A stretch of 64,000 nt of DNA from Dyella jiangningensis (GTDB taxonomy: Bacteria; Pseudomonadota; Gammaproteobacteria; Xanthomonadales; Rhodanobacteraceae). The translations under genes were made by a program, and so were the position numbers. Position 1 is the stretch's first letter. The number at the start of each line of letters is the position of its first letter. Below, in pieces: positions 18,211 through 28,907 of this stretch. The stretch covers positions 3,088,772 through 3,152,771 of the forward strand of contig CP007444.1 of NCBI GenBank assembly GCA_000632805.1. The letters run 5' to 3'. The notes under the pieces are model-generated. The model had not been told where the DNA came from and did no database searches. It saw nothing but the letters and a program-made list of their open reading frames with translations.

Positions 18211-19536
18211 TCAGTTGCGGCGGAGGTTGGCCTTCTTGAGCAGGCTTTCGTACTGGTGACTGACCAAGTGCGCCTGCACCTGGGCAGTGAAATCCATCAC
18301 CACAACCACGACGATCAGCAGAGAGGTGCCGCCGAAGTAGAACGGGACGTGCCACGCCTTTTGCATAAACGAGGGAACCAGACAGACCAGCACCAGGTAA
18401 AGGGCGCCGACACCGGTCAGACGGGTCATCACGTTATCGATGTAATCGGCCGTCGAGCGGCCGGGACGGATACCAGGAATCAGAGCGCCGGAGCGCTTGA
18501 GGTTATCCGCCGTCTCCTGGGAGTTGAACACGATCGCCGTATAGAAGAAGGCGAAGGTGATCACCAGCACCGCAAAGACGATGTCGTACAGCGGCTCACC
18601 CGGGGTGAGCGCCTGAGTCAGCTCGGTCAGCCAGCGCGACTGGTGGCCCTGGCCGAACCACGTCGCCGCGGTCGCCGGGAACATCAGCAGACTCGACGCG
18701 AAGATCGGCGGGATCACGCCCGACATATTGATCTTCAGCGGCAAGTGCGAGGTCTGGTTCATGTAGGCCCGCTGCCCGCCGGAGCGCCGCGCGTAGTTCA
18801 CGGTAATGCGCCGCTGGGCGCGCTCCATGAAGACCACGAACGCCGTCACCGCGAGAATCAGCCCCACCACCATGATCATCTTGATCACGGAGAGTTCGCC
18901 ATTGCTGGCCATGGTCAGCGTGTGCGCCACGGCGCCCGGCAGACCGGCAACAATACCGGCGAAGATCAGCAGCGAAATGCCGTTGCCGATACCGCGCTCG
19001 GTGATCTGCTCGCCCAGCCACATCAGGAACATCGTGCCGGCGGTTAGGCCGACGATCGACGCCATGATGAAGCCGGCACCCGGGGTGTAGACCACCGGTG
19101 CACCACCCGCCGCTACCTGCTTCTGCAGGGCCACCGCGATACCGAACGCCTGGAAGGCCGCCAGACCCACCGTGCCGAAGCGCGTATAGGTTGTCATCTT
19201 GCGACGACCCGACTCACCTTCCTTGCGCAGTGCCTGCAGGCTCGGAATCACCGAACCCATCATCTGGACCACGATCGAGGCCGAGATGTACGGCACCACG
19301 CCAAGCGCGAACACCGAGAAGCGTGCCAGCGAACCACCCGAGAACATGTTGAACATGTTCATCAGGCCGCCGCCCTGCTCGATCAGGTTCGTCATGGCTT
19401 CCGGGTTGACACCCGGGACCGGGATGAAGGAACCGAGACGGAAGACGATCAGCGCACCAATCACGAAGAAGATGCGCTGACGCAGTTCCGTCAGCTTGCC
19501 GAGCGATCCGAGCGATGTGCCCTGGGCTGACGCCAC
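18211..19536 (-). CDS. secY: Preprotein translocase subunit SecY
   Basis: 441 residues with ten transmembrane segments; the channel of the Sec translocon, acting with SecE (also in this window) and Sec[36 protein letters not shown] and the C-terminal domain [13 protein letters not shown] are characteristic. It starts with GTG at 19536, four bases after the rplO stop, with GGAG inside the rplO end as the ribosome-binding site. Confidence 0.98.
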   Translation of the reverse strand: MASAQGTSLGSLGKLTELRQRIFFVIGALIVFRLGSFIPVPGVNPEAMTNLIEQGGGLMNMFNMFSGGSLARFSVFALGVVPYISASIVVQMMGSVIPSLQALRKEGESGRRKMTTYTRFGTVGLAAFQAFGIAVALQKQVAAGGAPVVYTPGAGFIMASIVGLTAGTMFLMWLGEQITERGIGNGISLLIFAGIVAGLPGAVAHTLTMASNGELSVIKMIMVVGLILAVTAFVVFMERAQRRITVNYARRSGGQRAYMNQTSHLPLKINMSGVIPPIFASSLLMFPATAATWFGQGHQSRWLTELTQALTPGEPLYDIVFAVLVITFAFFYTAIVFNSQETADNLKRSGALIPGIRPGRSTADYIDNVMTRLTGVGALYLVLVCLVPSFMQKAWHVPFYFGGTSLLIVVVVVMDFTAQVQAHLVSHQYESLLKKANLRRN

Positions 19537-19540
19537 GTGA

Positions 19541-19972
19541 TTACTCCACGCTGCCGCCGGCAGCTTCGATCGCTGCCTTTGCGCCGGCCGTAGCCAGCAC
19601 GCCCGACAGCTTCACCGCGCGGCCGATCTCGCCCTTGAGCACGACCTTCACCTTCTTGGCGTGGCTGTCGATGAGGCCGGCCTGGTGCAGGACGATCGCA
19701 TCGATCACGTCAGCCTTGAGAGCGGCGAGCTCATACAGGAACACTTCCTGGCTCTCTTTCTTCTTCAGCGAGCGGAAGCCGACCTTCGGCAGGCGACGCT
19801 GCAGCGGCATCTGACCGCCTTCGAAACCGTACTTGTGGGTACCGCCCGCGCGAGCGTGCTGACCCTTGTGACCGCGACCGGCGGTCTTGCCCAGGCCCGA
19901 ACCGATACCGCGACCGACGCGAAGGCGGGTCTTGCGGGAACCGGCGGCCGGCTTGATGTCGTTAAGACGCAT
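19541..19972 (-). CDS. rplO: 50S ribosomal protein L15
   Basis: 143 residues; late-assembling large-subunit protein. The glycine-rich, basic N-terminal part ([19 protein letters not shown]) and the globular C-terminal part with [19 protein letters not shown] are typical. It is between rpmD (5 bases) and secY (4 bases). Confidence 0.98.
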   Translation of the reverse strand: MRLNDIKPAAGSRKTRLRVGRGIGSGLGKTAGRGHKGQHARAGGTHKYGFEGGQMPLQRRLPKVGFRSLKKKESQEVFLYELAALKADVIDAIVLHQAGLIDSHAKKVKVVLKGEIGRAVKLSGVLATAGAKAAIEAAGGSVE

Positions 19973-19977
19973 GGTGA

Positions 19978-20172
19978 TTACTCCTCAACCCGCACGAGGT
20001 AATAGACCGTGTTGATCAGGCCACGCACCTGCGGGCTGTCCTTCAGTTCACGGACGTCGTTGAGCTTGTTCAGGCCGAGCGCCTTGACGCTCAGGCGATG
20101 ACGGCTCTGCACACCGCGCAGGCCCTTGACCAGGCGTACGCGCACGGTGGCGGCAGTTTCGTTCTTAGCCAT
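19978..20172 (-). CDS. rpmD: 50S ribosomal protein L30
   Basis: 64 residues, start [17 protein letters not shown] at 20172. The frame is open upstream but that part lies inside rpsE. The start overlaps the last eight bases of rpsE, suggesting translational coupling. Confidence 0.97.
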   Translation of the reverse strand: MAKNETAATVRVRLVKGLRGVQSRHRLSVKALGLNKLNDVRELKDSPQVRGLINTVYYLVRVEE

Positions 20173-20674
20173 TGCCCAGCACCTCTTCAATGGTCTTGCC
20201 GCGCTTGGCAGCGATCTGCTTCGGCGAGGCAACGGCCTGCAGGCCCTTGATGGTCGCGCGGACCAGGTTGATCGGGTTGCGCGAGCCGACGGCCTTGGCC
20301 AGCACGTTCTTCACGCCCACCACTTCGAGCACGGCGCGCATGGCACCGCCGGCGATGACGCCCGTACCTTCGGAAGCCGGCTGCATGAACACACGGGCTG
20401 CGCCGTGGTTGGCCTTGATGGCGTACCACAGGGTGCCGTTGTTCAGGTCGATGCTCACCATGTTGCGGCGGGCGCGGTCCATGGCCTTGGAGATGGCGAC
20501 CGGCACTTCACGCGCCTTGCCATAGCCGAAGCCCACGCGGCCTTCGCCATCGCCGACCACGGTCAGCGCGGTGAAGCTCATCTGGCGGCCACCCTTGACG
20601 GTCTTGGCCACGCGGTTCACGGCAATCAGCTTCTCGAGCAGGCCGTCGGAATTTTCGCGATCGGTAGAAGACAT
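20165..20674 (-). CDS. rpsE: 30S ribosomal protein S5
   Basis: 169 residues; contributes to decoding fidelity and the mRNA entry helicase activity. The double-stranded-RNA-binding-like domain [19 protein letters not shown] and the C-terminal domain with [19 protein letters not shown] are typical. It overlaps rpmD by eight bases and follows rplR after a 118-base spacer. Confidence 0.98.
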   Translation of the reverse strand: MSSTDRENSDGLLEKLIAVNRVAKTVKGGRQMSFTALTVVGDGEGRVGFGYGKAREVPVAISKAMDRARRNMVSIDLNNGTLWYAIKANHGAARVFMQPASEGTGVIAGGAMRAVLEVVGVKNVLAKAVGSRNPINLVRATIKGLQAVASPKQIAAKRGKTIEEVLGNG

Positions 20675-20757
20675 GTTCTTTTCCGTATGCCTGGCGAACC
20701 AGGACTTTTGCTTGCGGCTGGGCCGCTTGGAGTTGTGGGTACTACATGCGACCTCAA

Positions 20758-20777
20758 GTGCCGGACGAATCCGGCAC
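20758..20777 (-). promoter_or_regulatory. UUCG-capped stem-loop in the rplR-rpsE spacer
   Basis: GTGCCGGA-CGAA-TCCGGCAC is an 8-bp perfect stem; on the transcribed strand the loop is UUCG. It lies 16 bases after the rplR stop in a 118-base spacer (20675-20792) that holds no gene. No U-tract follows. Confidence 0.5.
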
Positions 20778-20792
20778 CCGGGGCCAGCCGGC

Positions 20793-21146
20793 TTAGAACT
20801 TCAGGCCGGCTTCGCGGGCCGCATCGGCCAGCGCCTTGATACGACCGTGGTAGCGGAAGCCCGAGCGATCGAACGCCACGGCCTCGATACCGGCGGCCAG
20901 AGCACGCTCAGCCACTGCCTTACCGACAGCGGCGGCGGCGGTCAGGTTCTTGGTGCCCTTCAGCCCATCGGCGACCGACTTCTGCACGGTCGACGCGGCA
21001 GCCACCACGCTCTGGCCATCGGCGGCAAACACCTGCGCGTACAGGTGCTGACCGGTGCGATGCACCGACAGGCGGGCCACGGCGAGCTTGCGGATGTGGG
21101 CGCGGGTTGCCTTGGCGCGACGCAGGCGGGATTCGTTCTTGTTCAT
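20793..21146 (-). CDS. rplR: 50S ribosomal protein L18
   Basis: 117 residues; binds 5S rRNA in the central protuberance together with L5 and L25. The basic N-terminus and the motifs [17 protein letters not shown] and [20 protein letters not shown] are diagnostic. It lies 29 bases after rplF in the spc operon. Confidence 0.98.
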   Translation of the reverse strand: MNKNESRLRRAKATRAHIRKLAVARLSVHRTGQHLYAQVFAADGQSVVAAASTVQKSVADGLKGTKNLTAAAAVGKAVAERALAAGIEAVAFDRSGFRYHGRIKALADAAREAGLKF

Positions 21147-21175
21147 CGTGTTCTCTCCAGGAAGCGGATAGACCC

Positions 21176-21703
21176 TTAGGCCTTCTTGGCTTCCTTCAGG
21201 GTGATCTTCTCGCCCGAGTAGCGGACGCCCTTGCCCTTGTACGGCTCCGGCGGACGGATCGCACGGATCTTGGCGGCCACTTCGCCCACGCGCTGCTTGT
21301 CCGTACCCTTGATCAGGATCTCGGTCTGCGAGGGGGTTTCGATGGAGATGCCTTCCGGCGCGTCGAACACGACCGGATGCGAGAAGCCCAGAGCGATGTT
21401 CAGCGACTTGCCGGCCATCGAGGCGCGGTAGCCCACGCCGACGAGCTCGAGCTTGCGCTCATACCCGTCGGACACTCCCTTGACCATGTTCGCCAGCAAC
21501 GCACGCAGCGTGCCACCAAACTTGTCGTCGGCGCCCTCAGCGACGGCGATGTTCGCCACGCCGTTGTCGATGGAAACGGATGCGCCCGGCAGGGCGTGGG
21601 TCGCCAGGGTGCCCTTCGGGCCCTTGACGGTAATGCCGTTGGCGTTCGAGGTGATCTCAACGCCCTTCGGCAGGGTAATCGGCTGTTTGGCAACGCGGGA
21701 CAT
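21176..21703 (-). CDS. rplF: 50S ribosomal protein L6
   Basis: 175 residues, start [17 protein letters not shown] at 21703 (the frame extends 18 codons upstream into rpsH). Two-repeat protein near the factor-binding site; the C-terminal [16 protein letters not shown] is the family signature. It follows rpsH after 10 bases. Confidence 0.98.
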   Translation of the reverse strand: MSRVAKQPITLPKGVEITSNANGITVKGPKGTLATHALPGASVSIDNGVANIAVAEGADDKFGGTLRALLANMVKGVSDGYERKLELVGVGYRASMAGKSLNIALGFSHPVVFDAPEGISIETPSQTEILIKGTDKQRVGEVAAKIRAIRPPEPYKGKGVRYSGEKITLKEAKKA

Positions 21704-21713
21704 CGTCGGCTCC

Positions 21714-22109
21714 TTATGCGACCTGGCCGATGACTTCGCCGCCCAGACCCTTGGCACGGGCCTGCGCGTCGGTCAGCAGACCGGCGGAAGTCGAGATGAT
21801 CGAAATACCCAGGCCACCCAGGACCTTCGGCAGCTCATCCTTGCCGCGGTAAACGCGGAGGCCGGAACGGCTGACACGGGTGATGGTCTCGATGGCCGGA
21901 CGGCCTTCGAAATACTTGAGCTTGATCTCGAGCACCGGCTTGCCCTCCGTGGCGGAGGTCTTGGCGTCGAGGATGTAGCCCTCGTTCTTGAGAAGGTTGG
22001 CGATGGCCACCTTCAGCTTCGACGACGGCATGTTTACGGTCTGCTTGCCCGTGAGCTGGGCGTTGCGGATGCGCGTAAACAGATCGGCGATGGGATCAGT
22101 CATGCTCAT
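21714..22109 (-). CDS. rpsH: 30S ribosomal protein S8
   Basis: 131 residues; 16S central-domain binder that in E. coli also represses the spc operon. [16 protein letters not shown] and the C-terminal [19 protein letters not shown] are typical. The start could be ATG 22109 or, two codons in, 22103. A 223-base spacer with its own promoter and hairpin precedes it, so it may head a sub-operon. Confidence 0.97.
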   Translation of the reverse strand: MSMTDPIADLFTRIRNAQLTGKQTVNMPSSKLKVAIANLLKNEGYILDAKTSATEGKPVLEIKLKYFEGRPAIETITRVSRSGLRVYRGKDELPKVLGGLGISIISTSAGLLTDAQARAKGLGGEVIGQVA

Positions 22110-22181
22110 GAAAACATCCTTCAGAGTGCACCGATATCCGAAAAACCGGAAATCAATTGAGTTGTATGCCGGCTATGACAC

Positions 22182-22235
22182 CGGTCTGCGGAGCGCAGAC
22201 CGTCGACTATAGCAGCATTTTTCCGACTTTGCGAA
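22182..22235 (-). promoter_or_regulatory. Predicted internal promoter and 5'-end hairpin before rpsH
   Basis: On the minus strand TTCGCA (22230-22235) and TATAGT (22206-22211) are spaced by 18 bases, a fair sigma-70 promoter. The expected start near 22199 falls on a perfect 9-bp stem-loop, CGGTCTGCG/CGCAGACCG (22182-22202, loop of 3). The rest of the 223-base spacer between rpsN and rpsH (22110-22332) shows no gene. Confidence 0.5.
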
Positions 22236-22332
22236 TGTCGGCGCGTAATCGCGCCAACGACGGCGGGCCGCAGGGCCTGCCGCCGCATCGAGCAAGGACG
22301 AGCTATCTACTCGCCCCGCCCTGTTTGGGGTC

Positions 22333-22638
22333 TTACCAGCTGGCCTTGCGCAGGCCAGGAACGTCGCCACGCATGGTGGCTTCGCGCAGCTTGTTACGGC
22401 CGAGGCCGAACTTCTGGTACACGGCGCGCGGACGACCGGTCAGCGCGCAGCGCGTACGCTGGCGGGCCGGGCTGGCGTCACGCGGCTGCTTCTGCAGCTT
22501 TGCCTGGGCGTCCATCTTCTCCTCGTAGGAGGCGGTGGGGCTCAGCACAATCGCCTTAAGTTCGGCGCGCTTGGCGGCGTACTTCTTGACGAGCTTGGTC
22601 CGCTTGAGGTCGCGGTTAACCATCGAGGTCTTGGCCAT
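22333..22638 (-). CDS. rpsN: 30S ribosomal protein S14 (zinc-free form)
   Basis: 101 residues, the long form. It has only one cysteine ([12 protein letters not shown]), so it lacks the two CxxC zinc motifs of the short form. It sits in the small-subunit head. It lies 18 bases after rplE and is followed by an unusually long 223-base spacer before rpsH. Confidence 0.97.
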   Translation of the reverse strand: MAKTSMVNRDLKRTKLVKKYAAKRAELKAIVLSPTASYEEKMDAQAKLQKQPRDASPARQRTRCALTGRPRAVYQKFGLGRNKLREATMRGDVPGLRKASW

Positions 22639-22656
22639 GTGTCTCTCGCGACTCTC

Positions 22657-23199
22657 TTAGTTGCGGAACGGGAAGCTGAAGGCTTCCAGCAGCGCTTTGG
22701 CTTCTTCGTCGGTCTTGGCGGTGGTGGTGATGGAGATGTCCATACCGCGCATCGCGTCGACGGCGTCGAAGTCGATTTCCGGGAAGATGATCTGTTCCTT
22801 GATGCCGAAGTTGTAGTTACCACGGCCATCGAAGGCGCGACCCGACACACCACGGAAGTCGCGCGTACGCGGCAGCGAGATGTTGATCAGGCGATCGAGG
22901 AATTCCCACATCTGGGCGCGACGCAGCGTGACCTTGCAGCCGATCGGCCAACCGTCGCGGATCTTGAACGAGGCAACCGACACGCGGGCCTTGGTCTGGA
23001 TCGGCTTCTGGCCGGAGATCTTGGCCATGTCGGCTACGGCGTTCTCGAGCACCTTCTTGTTGCCCGCCGCTTCGCCCACGCCCATGTTCAGGGTGATCTT
23101 GGTGATGCGGGGAACCTGCATCACGTTCTGGTAACCAAAACGCTCGGTGAGCTTCTTGATGACCTGGTCTTTGTAAAACGTTTCGAGACGCGTCGTCAT
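22657..23199 (-). CDS. rplE: 50S ribosomal protein L5
   Basis: 180 residues; binds 5S rRNA and contacts the P-site t[22 protein letters not shown] and the C-terminal [20 protein letters not shown] are diagnostic. It follows rplX after 10 bases. Confidence 0.98.
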   Translation of the reverse strand: MTTRLETFYKDQVIKKLTERFGYQNVMQVPRITKITLNMGVGEAAGNKKVLENAVADMAKISGQKPIQTKARVSVASFKIRDGWPIGCKVTLRRAQMWEFLDRLINISLPRTRDFRGVSGRAFDGRGNYNFGIKEQIIFPEIDFDAVDAMRGMDISITTTAKTDEEAKALLEAFSFPFRN

Positions 23200-23209
23200 G
23201 ATTTATTCC

Positions 23210-23524
23210 TTACGCGTCCACAACTTCGCCGTTGGACTTGAACACGCGCACCTTACGCCCATCAGAGAGCGTCTTGGCGCCAACGCGCTCACCCTTGCCC
23301 GTGGCAGAGTTGAACAGCTGGACGTTGGAGATGTGGATCGAAGCTTCACGCTCGACGATGCCGCCAGCCTGGTTGGCCTGGGGGTTCGGCTTGGTGTGAC
23401 GCTTGACCAGGTTCACGTTGGAGACGAACACGCGGTCGCCATCAACGCGCAGCACGTCGCCGCGCTGACCCTTGTTCTTGCCGGTGATCACGAGGACCTG
23501 ATCACCCTTGCGGATACGGTTCAT
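23210..23524 (-). CDS. rplX: 50S ribosomal protein L24
   Basis: 104 residues; early assembly initiator at the tunnel exit. A KOW motif lies near residues 7-33 ([19 protein letters not shown]). It is between rplN (14 bases) and rplE (10 bases). Confidence 0.98.
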   Translation of the reverse strand: MNRIRKGDQVLVITGKNKGQRGDVLRVDGDRVFVSNVNLVKRHTKPNPQANQAGGIVEREASIHISNVQLFNSATGKGERVGAKTLSDGRKVRVFKSNGEVVDA

Positions 23525-23538
23525 GGTCTAGTCTCCGC

Positions 23539-23907
23539 TCAGAGCACTTCGGGCGCGAGCGAGACGATCTTCATGAACTTCTCGCTGCGCAGCTCGCGAG
23601 TGACCGGCCCGAAGATACGGGTGCCGATCGGCTCGAGCTTGTTGTTGAGGAGGACCGCTGCGTTGCCGTCGAAACGGATCAGCGAGCCATCGGGACGGCG
23701 CACACCCTTGGCGGTACGAACTACCACGGCGTTGTACACCTCGCCCTTCTTCACCTTGCCGCGGGGAATGGCATCCTTCACGGTGACCTTGATCACGTCA
23801 CCGATCGCGGCGTAACGACGCTTGGAGCCGCCGAGCACCTTGATGCACATCAGTTCGCGGGCGCCGCTATTGTCAGCCGCGGAAAGCGTGCTTTGCATCT
23901 GGATCAT
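23539..23907 (-). CDS. rplN: 50S ribosomal protein L14
   Basis: 122 residues, starting [18 protein letters not shown]. Intersubunit-face protein and the docking site for silencing factor RsfS. The core [21 protein letters not shown] is highly conserved. It opens the spc operon gene order, 14 bases after rpsQ with no separate promoter seen. Confidence 0.98.
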   Translation of the reverse strand: MIQMQSTLSAADNSGARELMCIKVLGGSKRRYAAIGDVIKVTVKDAIPRGKVKKGEVYNAVVVRTAKGVRRPDGSLIRFDGNAAVLLNNKLEPIGTRIFGPVTRELRSEKFMKIVSLAPEVL

Positions 23908-23921
23908 GTCTGCACCCTCCC

Positions 23922-24182
23922 TTAGACGTTAGCGCGCGTGATGATTTCGACCACGCGGTGATGCTTGGTCTTGGACAGAGGACGGCATTCCGCGATGCGG
24001 ACCAGGTCGCCTTCATTGGCACCCAGGTCGTCCTGCGCGTGCAGCTTGGTCGAACGGCGGATGATCTTGCCGATCAGCGGATGCTGTTCCTGGCGCTCGA
24101 TCAGGACCGTCACGGTCTTGTCCATCTTGTTGCTGATGACGCGGCCCTCGAGGGTGCGCGTCTGCTTCTGGTTGTCGCTCAT
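23922..24182 (-). CDS. rpsQ: 30S ribosomal protein S17
   Basis: 86 residues; early 16S 5'-domain binder. [20 protein letters not shown] and the motif [20 protein letters not shown] identify it. It is the last gene of the S10 order, 12 bases after rpmC. Confidence 0.98.
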   Translation of the reverse strand: MSDNQKQTRTLEGRVISNKMDKTVTVLIERQEQHPLIGKIIRRSTKLHAQDDLGANEGDLVRIAECRPLSKTKHHRVVEIITRANV

Positions 24183-24194
24183 ATCGGCCGTCCC

Positions 24195-24380
24195 TTACTT
24201 CTTGCCGCCGAGCACGAACTTCGTGCGGGCGATGTCGCGCCTGACGCGGCGCAGCTGGTGCGGCTGGTTGAGCTGGCCGGTGCCCTTCTGCATGCGCAGG
24301 TTGAACTGCTCCTTGCGCAGGTCCAGCAGGTGCTTATTCAGCTCTTCGGCCGTCTTGTTGGTCAGATCTTTGATGGCCAT
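24195..24380 (-). CDS. rpmC: 50S ribosomal protein L29
   Basis: 61 residues, two-helix protein at the tunnel exit where SRP and trigger factor dock. [18 protein letters not shown] and [15 protein letters not shown] are typical. Only one base separates it from rplP. Confidence 0.97.
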   Translation of the reverse strand: MAIKDLTNKTAEELNKHLLDLRKEQFNLRMQKGTGQLNQPHQLRRVRRDIARTKFVLGGKK

Positions 24381-24381
24381 A

Positions 24382-24795
24382 TCACATCACCGCCCGGGTC
24401 ACGAATTGGGTCTGGACGGACAGCTTGGCAGCGGCCAGGCGGAAAGCCTCGCGTGCGGTTGCCTCGTCGATACCCTCGATTTCATAAAGCATGCGGCCCG
24501 GCTGGATCGGGGCGACCCAGTATTCGACGCCACCCTTACCGGCACCCATTCGGACTTCGATGGGCTTCTTGGTGATGGGCTTGTCCGGGTACACACGGAT
24601 CCACAGTTTGCCGCCGCGCTTGACGAAGCGGGTGATGCAGCGACGACCGGCCTCGATCTGGCGCGCGGTGAGCGCGCCGAACGTGGTGGCCTTCAGGCCG
24701 AATTCGCCAAAGCTGACGAGGTTCGAGCTGAACGCCAGACCGTCGTTGCGGCCCTTGAACTGCTTACGGAATTTGGTTCGCTTGGGTTGCAGCAT
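24382..24795 (-). CDS. rplP: 50S ribosomal protein L16
   Basis: 137 residues; contacts the A-site tRNA elbow. [32 protein letters not shown] [13 protein letters not shown] and the C-terminal [15 protein letters not shown] are typical. It lies between rpsC (11 bases) and rpmC (1 base). Confidence 0.98.
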   Translation of the reverse strand: MLQPKRTKFRKQFKGRNDGLAFSSNLVSFGEFGLKATTFGALTARQIEAGRRCITRFVKRGGKLWIRVYPDKPITKKPIEVRMGAGKGGVEYWVAPIQPGRMLYEIEGIDEATAREAFRLAAAKLSVQTQFVTRAVM

Positions 24796-24806
24796 GGCAA
24801 CTCTCC

Positions 24807-25556
24807 TTACTTCGCCGTCCGCTCGCGGCGGCCTTCACCGCCCTCGCGACGCGATTCACGACGACCCTCACCACCCTCACGGCGCGGCTGGGACTGCTCT
24901 TCCTTCGGCTCCTGGTTGACCTGGGACAGATCAAAGATCTCGCCCTTGTAGATCCACACCTTGATGCCGATGATGCCGTAGGTGGTCTTCGCCTCGGCGA
25001 AGCCGTAGTCGATGTCCGCACGCAGCGTGTGCAGCGGAACGCGACCCTCACGAGCCCATTCGGAACGAGCAATCTCGGCACCGTTCAGACGGCCAGAGAC
25101 ATTGATCTTGATGCCCAGTGCACCCAGGCGCATCGCGTTGCCGACCGAACGCTTCATCGCGCGACGGAACATGATGCGACGCTCCAGCTGCTGCGCGATC
25201 GACTCGGCAACCAGCTGCGCGTCCAGCTCGGGCTTGCGCACTTCGCTGACGTTGATGTGCGCCGGAACGCCCATCATGTCGCTGACTTCCTTGCGCAGCT
25301 TCTCGATATCCTCGCCCTTCTTGCCGATCACCACGCCCGGGCGGGCGGTGTGGATCGTCACGCGCGCGGTCTTGGCCGGACGCTCGATGAGAATCTTCGA
25401 AATGCCGGCCTGGGCCAGCTTCTTGCGCAGCATCTCGCGGACCTTCAGGTCGGCAGCGAGGTACTGGGCGTATTCGCCCTTATTGGCGTACCACTTCGAG
25501 TTCCAGTCCTTGGCAATGCCGAGGCGGATACCGGTGGGATGAACTTTATGACCCAT
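24807..25556 (-). CDS. rpsC: 30S ribosomal protein S3 with repeated basic tail
   Basis: 249 residues; head protein at the mRNA entry channel. It has a type II KH domain (about 40-110, with [15 protein letters not shown]) and the S3 C-terminal domain ([13 protein letters not shown]). The C-terminus extends as a low-complexity arginine/glycine/glutamate tail in which [10 protein letters not shown] occurs twice in tandem after an [13 protein letters not shown] lead. S3 is often about 230 residues, so the tail is the extra part. It lies 13 bases after rplV. Confidence 0.98.
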   Translation of the reverse strand: MGHKVHPTGIRLGIAKDWNSKWYANKGEYAQYLAADLKVREMLRKKLAQAGISKILIERPAKTARVTIHTARPGVVIGKKGEDIEKLRKEVSDMMGVPAHINVSEVRKPELDAQLVAESIAQQLERRIMFRRAMKRSVGNAMRLGALGIKINVSGRLNGAEIARSEWAREGRVPLHTLRADIDYGFAEAKTTYGIIGIKVWIYKGEIFDLSQVNQEPKEEQSQPRREGGEGRRESRREGGEGRRERTAK

Positions 25557-25569
25557 CGTCTATGTCCTC

Positions 25570-25905
25570 TTAGTTGCCAACGACCACAGTGATGTGGCTC
25601 GTGCGCTTCAGGATGCGGGAACCGCGGCCCTTGGCGCGGGCATACATGCGCTTCATCGCCGGACCTTCGTCGACAAAGATGCGCGAGACCTTCAGCTCGT
25701 CGACGTCAGCGCCGAGGTTGTTCTCGGCGTTGGCGACGGCCGACAGCAGCACCTTGCGAACAATGTGCGCGGCCTTCTTGTTGGTGAAGTTGAGCACGTC
25801 ACTGGCACGGCCCACGGGCATACCGCGGACCAGGTCAGCTACCAGGCGTGCCTTCTGCGCCGAAATGCGGGCGCTACGCAGGATCGCTTTGGCTTCAGTG
25901 CTCAT
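25570..25905 (-). CDS. rplV: 50S ribosomal protein L22
   Basis: 111 residues; its beta-hairpin lines the exit tunnel. [20 protein letters not shown] and the loop with [20 protein letters not shown] are typical, with no macrolide-resistance-type gap seen. The ATG at 25905 shares one base with the rpsS stop (TGATG); a GTG one codon upstream is an alternative start. Confidence 0.97.
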   Translation of the reverse strand: MSTEAKAILRSARISAQKARLVADLVRGMPVGRASDVLNFTNKKAAHIVRKVLLSAVANAENNLGADVDELKVSRIFVDEGPAMKRMYARAKGRGSRILKRTSHITVVVGN

Positions 25906-26177
25906 CACTTGCCCTTCTTGTCGCCGCCATGGCCCTTGAAGGTACGGGTCACCGCGAACTCGCCGAGCTTGTGCCCGACCATGTTCTCGTTGACCAGCAC
26001 GGGGACATGCTGACGGCCGTTGTGGATGGCGATGGTCAGGCCAACCATCTCCGGGAGGATCATCGAACGACGCGACCAGGTCTTGATCGGACGCTTGTTA
26101 TTGGCGGAAACGGCGGCTTCCACCTTCTTTACGAGGTGCAGGTCGACGAACGGACCTTTCTTTAGAGAGCGCGGCAT
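25905..26177 (-). CDS. rpsS: 30S ribosomal protein S19
   Basis: 90 residues; head protein forming a complex with S13. [19 protein letters not shown] and [20 protein letters not shown] are diagnostic. Its stop overlaps the rplV start by one base. Confidence 0.98.
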   Translation of the reverse strand: MPRSLKKGPFVDLHLVKKVEAAVSANNKRPIKTWSRRSMILPEMVGLTIAIHNGRQHVPVLVNENMVGHKLGEFAVTRTFKGHGGDKKGK

Positions 26178-26189
26178 AGTCGTTTCCTA

Positions 26190-27011
26190 TTACTTGCGGC
26201 GACGCACGATGAACTGCTGCGTGCGCTTGTTGTTGCGGGTCTTGTAACCCTTGGTCGGCGTGCCCCACGGGCTGACCGGATGACGGCCACCGGAGGTACG
26301 GCCTTCACCACCGCCGTGCGGATGGTCGACCGGGTTCATGACAACACCGCGGACGGTCGGACGGATGCCGAGCCAACGCTTGGCGCCGGCCTTGCCGAGC
26401 TTCTTCAGGCTGTGTTCGCTGTTGCCGACTTCACCGATGGTGGCGCGGCAGTCGACCGGCACCTTGCGCATTTCGCCGGAGCGAAGACGCAGGGTGGCGT
26501 AGCCGGACTCGCGGGCCACCAGCTGGACCGAGGCGCCAGCGGAGCGTGCGATCTGCGCGCCCTTGCCCGGCTTCATCTCGATGCAGTGGATGGTCGAACC
26601 GACCGGGATCGAACGCAGCGGCAGGCTGTTGCCGGCCTTGATCGGCGCGTCGCTGCCCGACACCAGGCGGTCGCCCACCTGCACGCCCTTCGGCGCGATG
26701 ATGTAGCGGCGCTCGCCGTCGGCGTAGCACAGCAGCGCGATGTGCGCGGTGCGGTTCGGATCGTATTCGATGCGCTCGACGCGGGCGGCAATGCCTTCCT
26801 TGTCGCGCTTGAAGTCGATAATGCGGTAACGCTGCTTGTGACCACCGCCCTGGTGACGGACCGTGATGCGACCGTAATGGTTACGGCCGCCGTTCTTGGT
26901 CTTTGCCTCGGTCAGGGCCGCGTACGGCGCGCCCTTGTGGAGACCTTCGGTGCGCACGCTGACTGCGTCGCGGCGTCCGGGGGAGGTCGGCTTGTGAGTG
27001 ATCAGTGCCAT
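26190..27011 (-). CDS. rplB: 50S ribosomal protein L2
   Basis: 273 residues; binds near the peptidyl-transferase centre and is needed for subunit joining. The universally conserved C-terminal signature [17 protein letters not shown] contains the functional His. It is 12 bases before rpsS and 18 bases after rplW. Confidence 0.99.
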   Translation of the reverse strand: MALITHKPTSPGRRDAVSVRTEGLHKGAPYAALTEAKTKNGGRNHYGRITVRHQGGGHKQRYRIIDFKRDKEGIAARVERIEYDPNRTAHIALLCYADGERRYIIAPKGVQVGDRLVSGSDAPIKAGNSLPLRSIPVGSTIHCIEMKPGKGAQIARSAGASVQLVARESGYATLRLRSGEMRKVPVDCRATIGEVGNSEHSLKKLGKAGAKRWLGIRPTVRGVVMNPVDHPHGGGEGRTSGGRHPVSPWGTPTKGYKTRNNKRTQQFIVRRRK

Positions 27012-27029
27012 CTCAATTCAACTCCTGGC

Positions 27030-27323
27030 TCAGGCCTTGGTCGACACGTCGATGGTCTGGCCATCGGCGAGGCGAACATAGGCCTTGCGCTTGCCCTGGC
27101 GGCTGCCAGCGCGGAAACGGAAGGACTTAACCTTGCCCTTGGCATTGACGAGGTTCACCTGCTCGACCTTCACGTCGAACATCTGTTCCACCGCAGCGCG
27201 GACATCGGCCTTGGTTGCCTCGGGGGCGACCACGAATACGTACTGGTTCTTCTCAGCCAGGCGAGCTGCCTTTTCCGAGATGTGCGGCGCGCGCAGCGTA
27301 TTCAGGATGCGTTCGTTGCTCAT
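27030..27323 (-). CDS. rplW: 50S ribosomal protein L23
   Basis: 97 residues; tunnel-exit docking site for trigger factor and SRP. The start [19 protein letters not shown] at 27323 overlaps the rplD stop in an ATGA arrangement; a Met three codons upstream is possible but lies inside rplD. Confidence 0.97.
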   Translation of the reverse strand: MSNERILNTLRAPHISEKAARLAEKNQYVFVVAPEATKADVRAAVEQMFDVKVEQVNLVNAKGKVKSFRFRAGSRQGKRKAYVRLADGQTIDVSTKA

Positions 27324-27922
27324 GCCAGCCACTCCTCGATCTTCTTCACCGCGTCCACCGTCGCGACGACGTAGTCGGAACCGACCAGGCTGACCGGATT
27401 CAGGGCCAGCACGTCAACGACGTGGATGTACGGGATGTTGCGCGCGGCCAGGAAAGTCGCCTCGTTGGCGTCTTCCGAGACCAGCAGCACGCGGCCGGAA
27501 ACTTCCAGCTCGGCCAGCTTCGCGACCATTGCCTTGGTCTTCGGGCTGTCGATACCGAAGCTCTCGACCACCTTCAGACGACCCTGGCGGTTAAGCTCGG
27601 CCAGGATGGAACGGATCGCAACGCGGTAAGCCTTGCGGTTGACCTTCTGCTCATAGCTACGTGGCTTGGCCGCGAAGGTGACACCGCCGCCCACGAAGAT
27701 CGGAGCGCGGTAGTCGCCGTGACGCGCGCCGCCGCCCTTCTGCTTCTTGAACTTCTTGGTGGTACCCGACAGCTCGCCACGCGACAGCTGGGCCTTGGTA
27801 CCGGCACGACCGCCGGCCTGATAGGCCACGACCACCTGGTGAACCAGAGCCTGCTTGAACTCACCGCCGAACACGTCGTCCGACACGTTGAGCGGCTTGG
27901 CGCCAATGACATTAATTTCCAT
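27320..27922 (-). CDS. rplD: 50S ribosomal protein L4
   Basis: 200 residues; tunnel-constriction protein that in E. coli also represses the S10 operon through its leader. [20 protein letters not shown] contains the extended tunnel loop region. It overlaps rplW by four bases and follows rplC by 11. Confidence 0.98.
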   Translation of the reverse strand: MEINVIGAKPLNVSDDVFGGEFKQALVHQVVVAYQAGGRAGTKAQLSRGELSGTTKKFKKQKGGGARHGDYRAPIFVGGGVTFAAKPRSYEQKVNRKAYRVAIRSILAELNRQGRLKVVESFGIDSPKTKAMVAKLAELEVSGRVLLVSEDANEATFLAARNIPYIHVVDVLALNPVSLVGSDYVVATVDAVKKIEEWLA

Positions 27923-27933
27923 GGCGTCTCTCC

Positions 27934-28575
27934 TCAGCCCTTGGTCGTCGGACGGATGACGACGTCGCCGCCGGTAGCACCCGGCACCGCGCCCTTCACC
28001 GCGATCAGATGACGCTCGGCGTCGACCTTGACCACTTCCAGGCCCTGCTGGGTACGGTTCACCGCACCCATATGGCCTGCCATCTTCTTGCCCGGGAACA
28101 CGCGACCCGGGGTCTGACGCTGACCGATAGAACCCGGCGCGCGATGCGACAGCGAGTTACCGTGGGTCGCGTCACCCATGGTGAAGTTGTGGCGCTTGAT
28201 GGTGCCCTGGAAGCCCTTGCCCTTCGACACGCCGGCGACGTCAACGATCTGACCCACCGAGAACACGTCGTCGGCCTTGATCTCGGCGCCCACGCTGTAC
28301 TTGCCGAGATCATCGGCAGACACGCGGAACTCCCACAGACCACGACCCGGCTCAACCTTCGCCTTCGCGTAATGGCCCTTCAGCGGCTGCGTCAGCAGGC
28401 TGGCGCGCTTGACGCCCGCCGCGACCTGCACAGCGCTGTAACCATCGTTATCTTCCGTCTTCAGCTGCGTGACGCGATTCGGGGTGGCCTCAATCAGGGT
28501 CACCGGAATCGACCGTCCGTCTTCAGTGAAGAGTCGGCTCATGCCGCACTTGCGGCCAACCAGTCCGATACTCAT
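27934..28575 (-). CDS. rplC: 50S ribosomal protein L3
   Basis: 213 residues; initiates 50S assembly. The start [16 protein letters not shown] at 28575 fits the family; the frame is open eight codons upstream into rps[36 protein letters not shown] core is present around the PrmB-methylated Gln. It lies 20 bases after rpsJ. Confidence 0.98.
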   Translation of the reverse strand: MSIGLVGRKCGMSRLFTEDGRSIPVTLIEATPNRVTQLKTEDNDGYSAVQVAAGVKRASLLTQPLKGHYAKAKVEPGRGLWEFRVSADDLGKYSVGAEIKADDVFSVGQIVDVAGVSKGKGFQGTIKRHNFTMGDATHGNSLSHRAPGSIGQRQTPGRVFPGKKMAGHMGAVNRTQQGLEVVKVDAERHLIAVKGAVPGATGGDVVIRPTTKG

Positions 28576-28595
28576 CTTCGTATCCTGTCTATCGC

Positions 28596-28907
28596 TCAAC
28601 CGAGCTTGATCTGAACGTCAACGCCAGCGGCGAGATCAAGCTTCATGAGCGCGTCCACGGTCTTGTCGTTGGGGTCGACGATGTCCAGCACACGCTTGTG
28701 CGTACGGGTCTCGTACTGGTCGCGGGCATCTTTGTCGACGTGCGGCGACACCAGAATGGTGTAGCGCTCGATCTTGGTCGGGAGCGGAATCGGGCCGAGA
28801 ACCGTAGCGCCGGTGCGCTTGGCCGTCTCGACGATTTCGCTGGCCGAACGGTCGATCAGACGATGATCGAACGCTTTGAGCCGGATGCGAATCTTTTGGT
28901 TCGCCAT
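28596..28907 (-). CDS. rpsJ: 30S ribosomal protein S10
   Basis: 103 residues; small-subunit head protein that also binds NusB/NusG in antitermination. [19 protein letters not shown] and [20 protein letters not shown] are diagnostic. It heads the S10 operon, with a promoter and leader of about 165 bases upstream. Confidence 0.99.
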   Translation of the reverse strand: MANQKIRIRLKAFDHRLIDRSASEIVETAKRTGATVLGPIPLPTKIERYTILVSPHVDKDARDQYETRTHKRVLDIVDPNDKTVDALMKLDLAAGVDVQIKLG

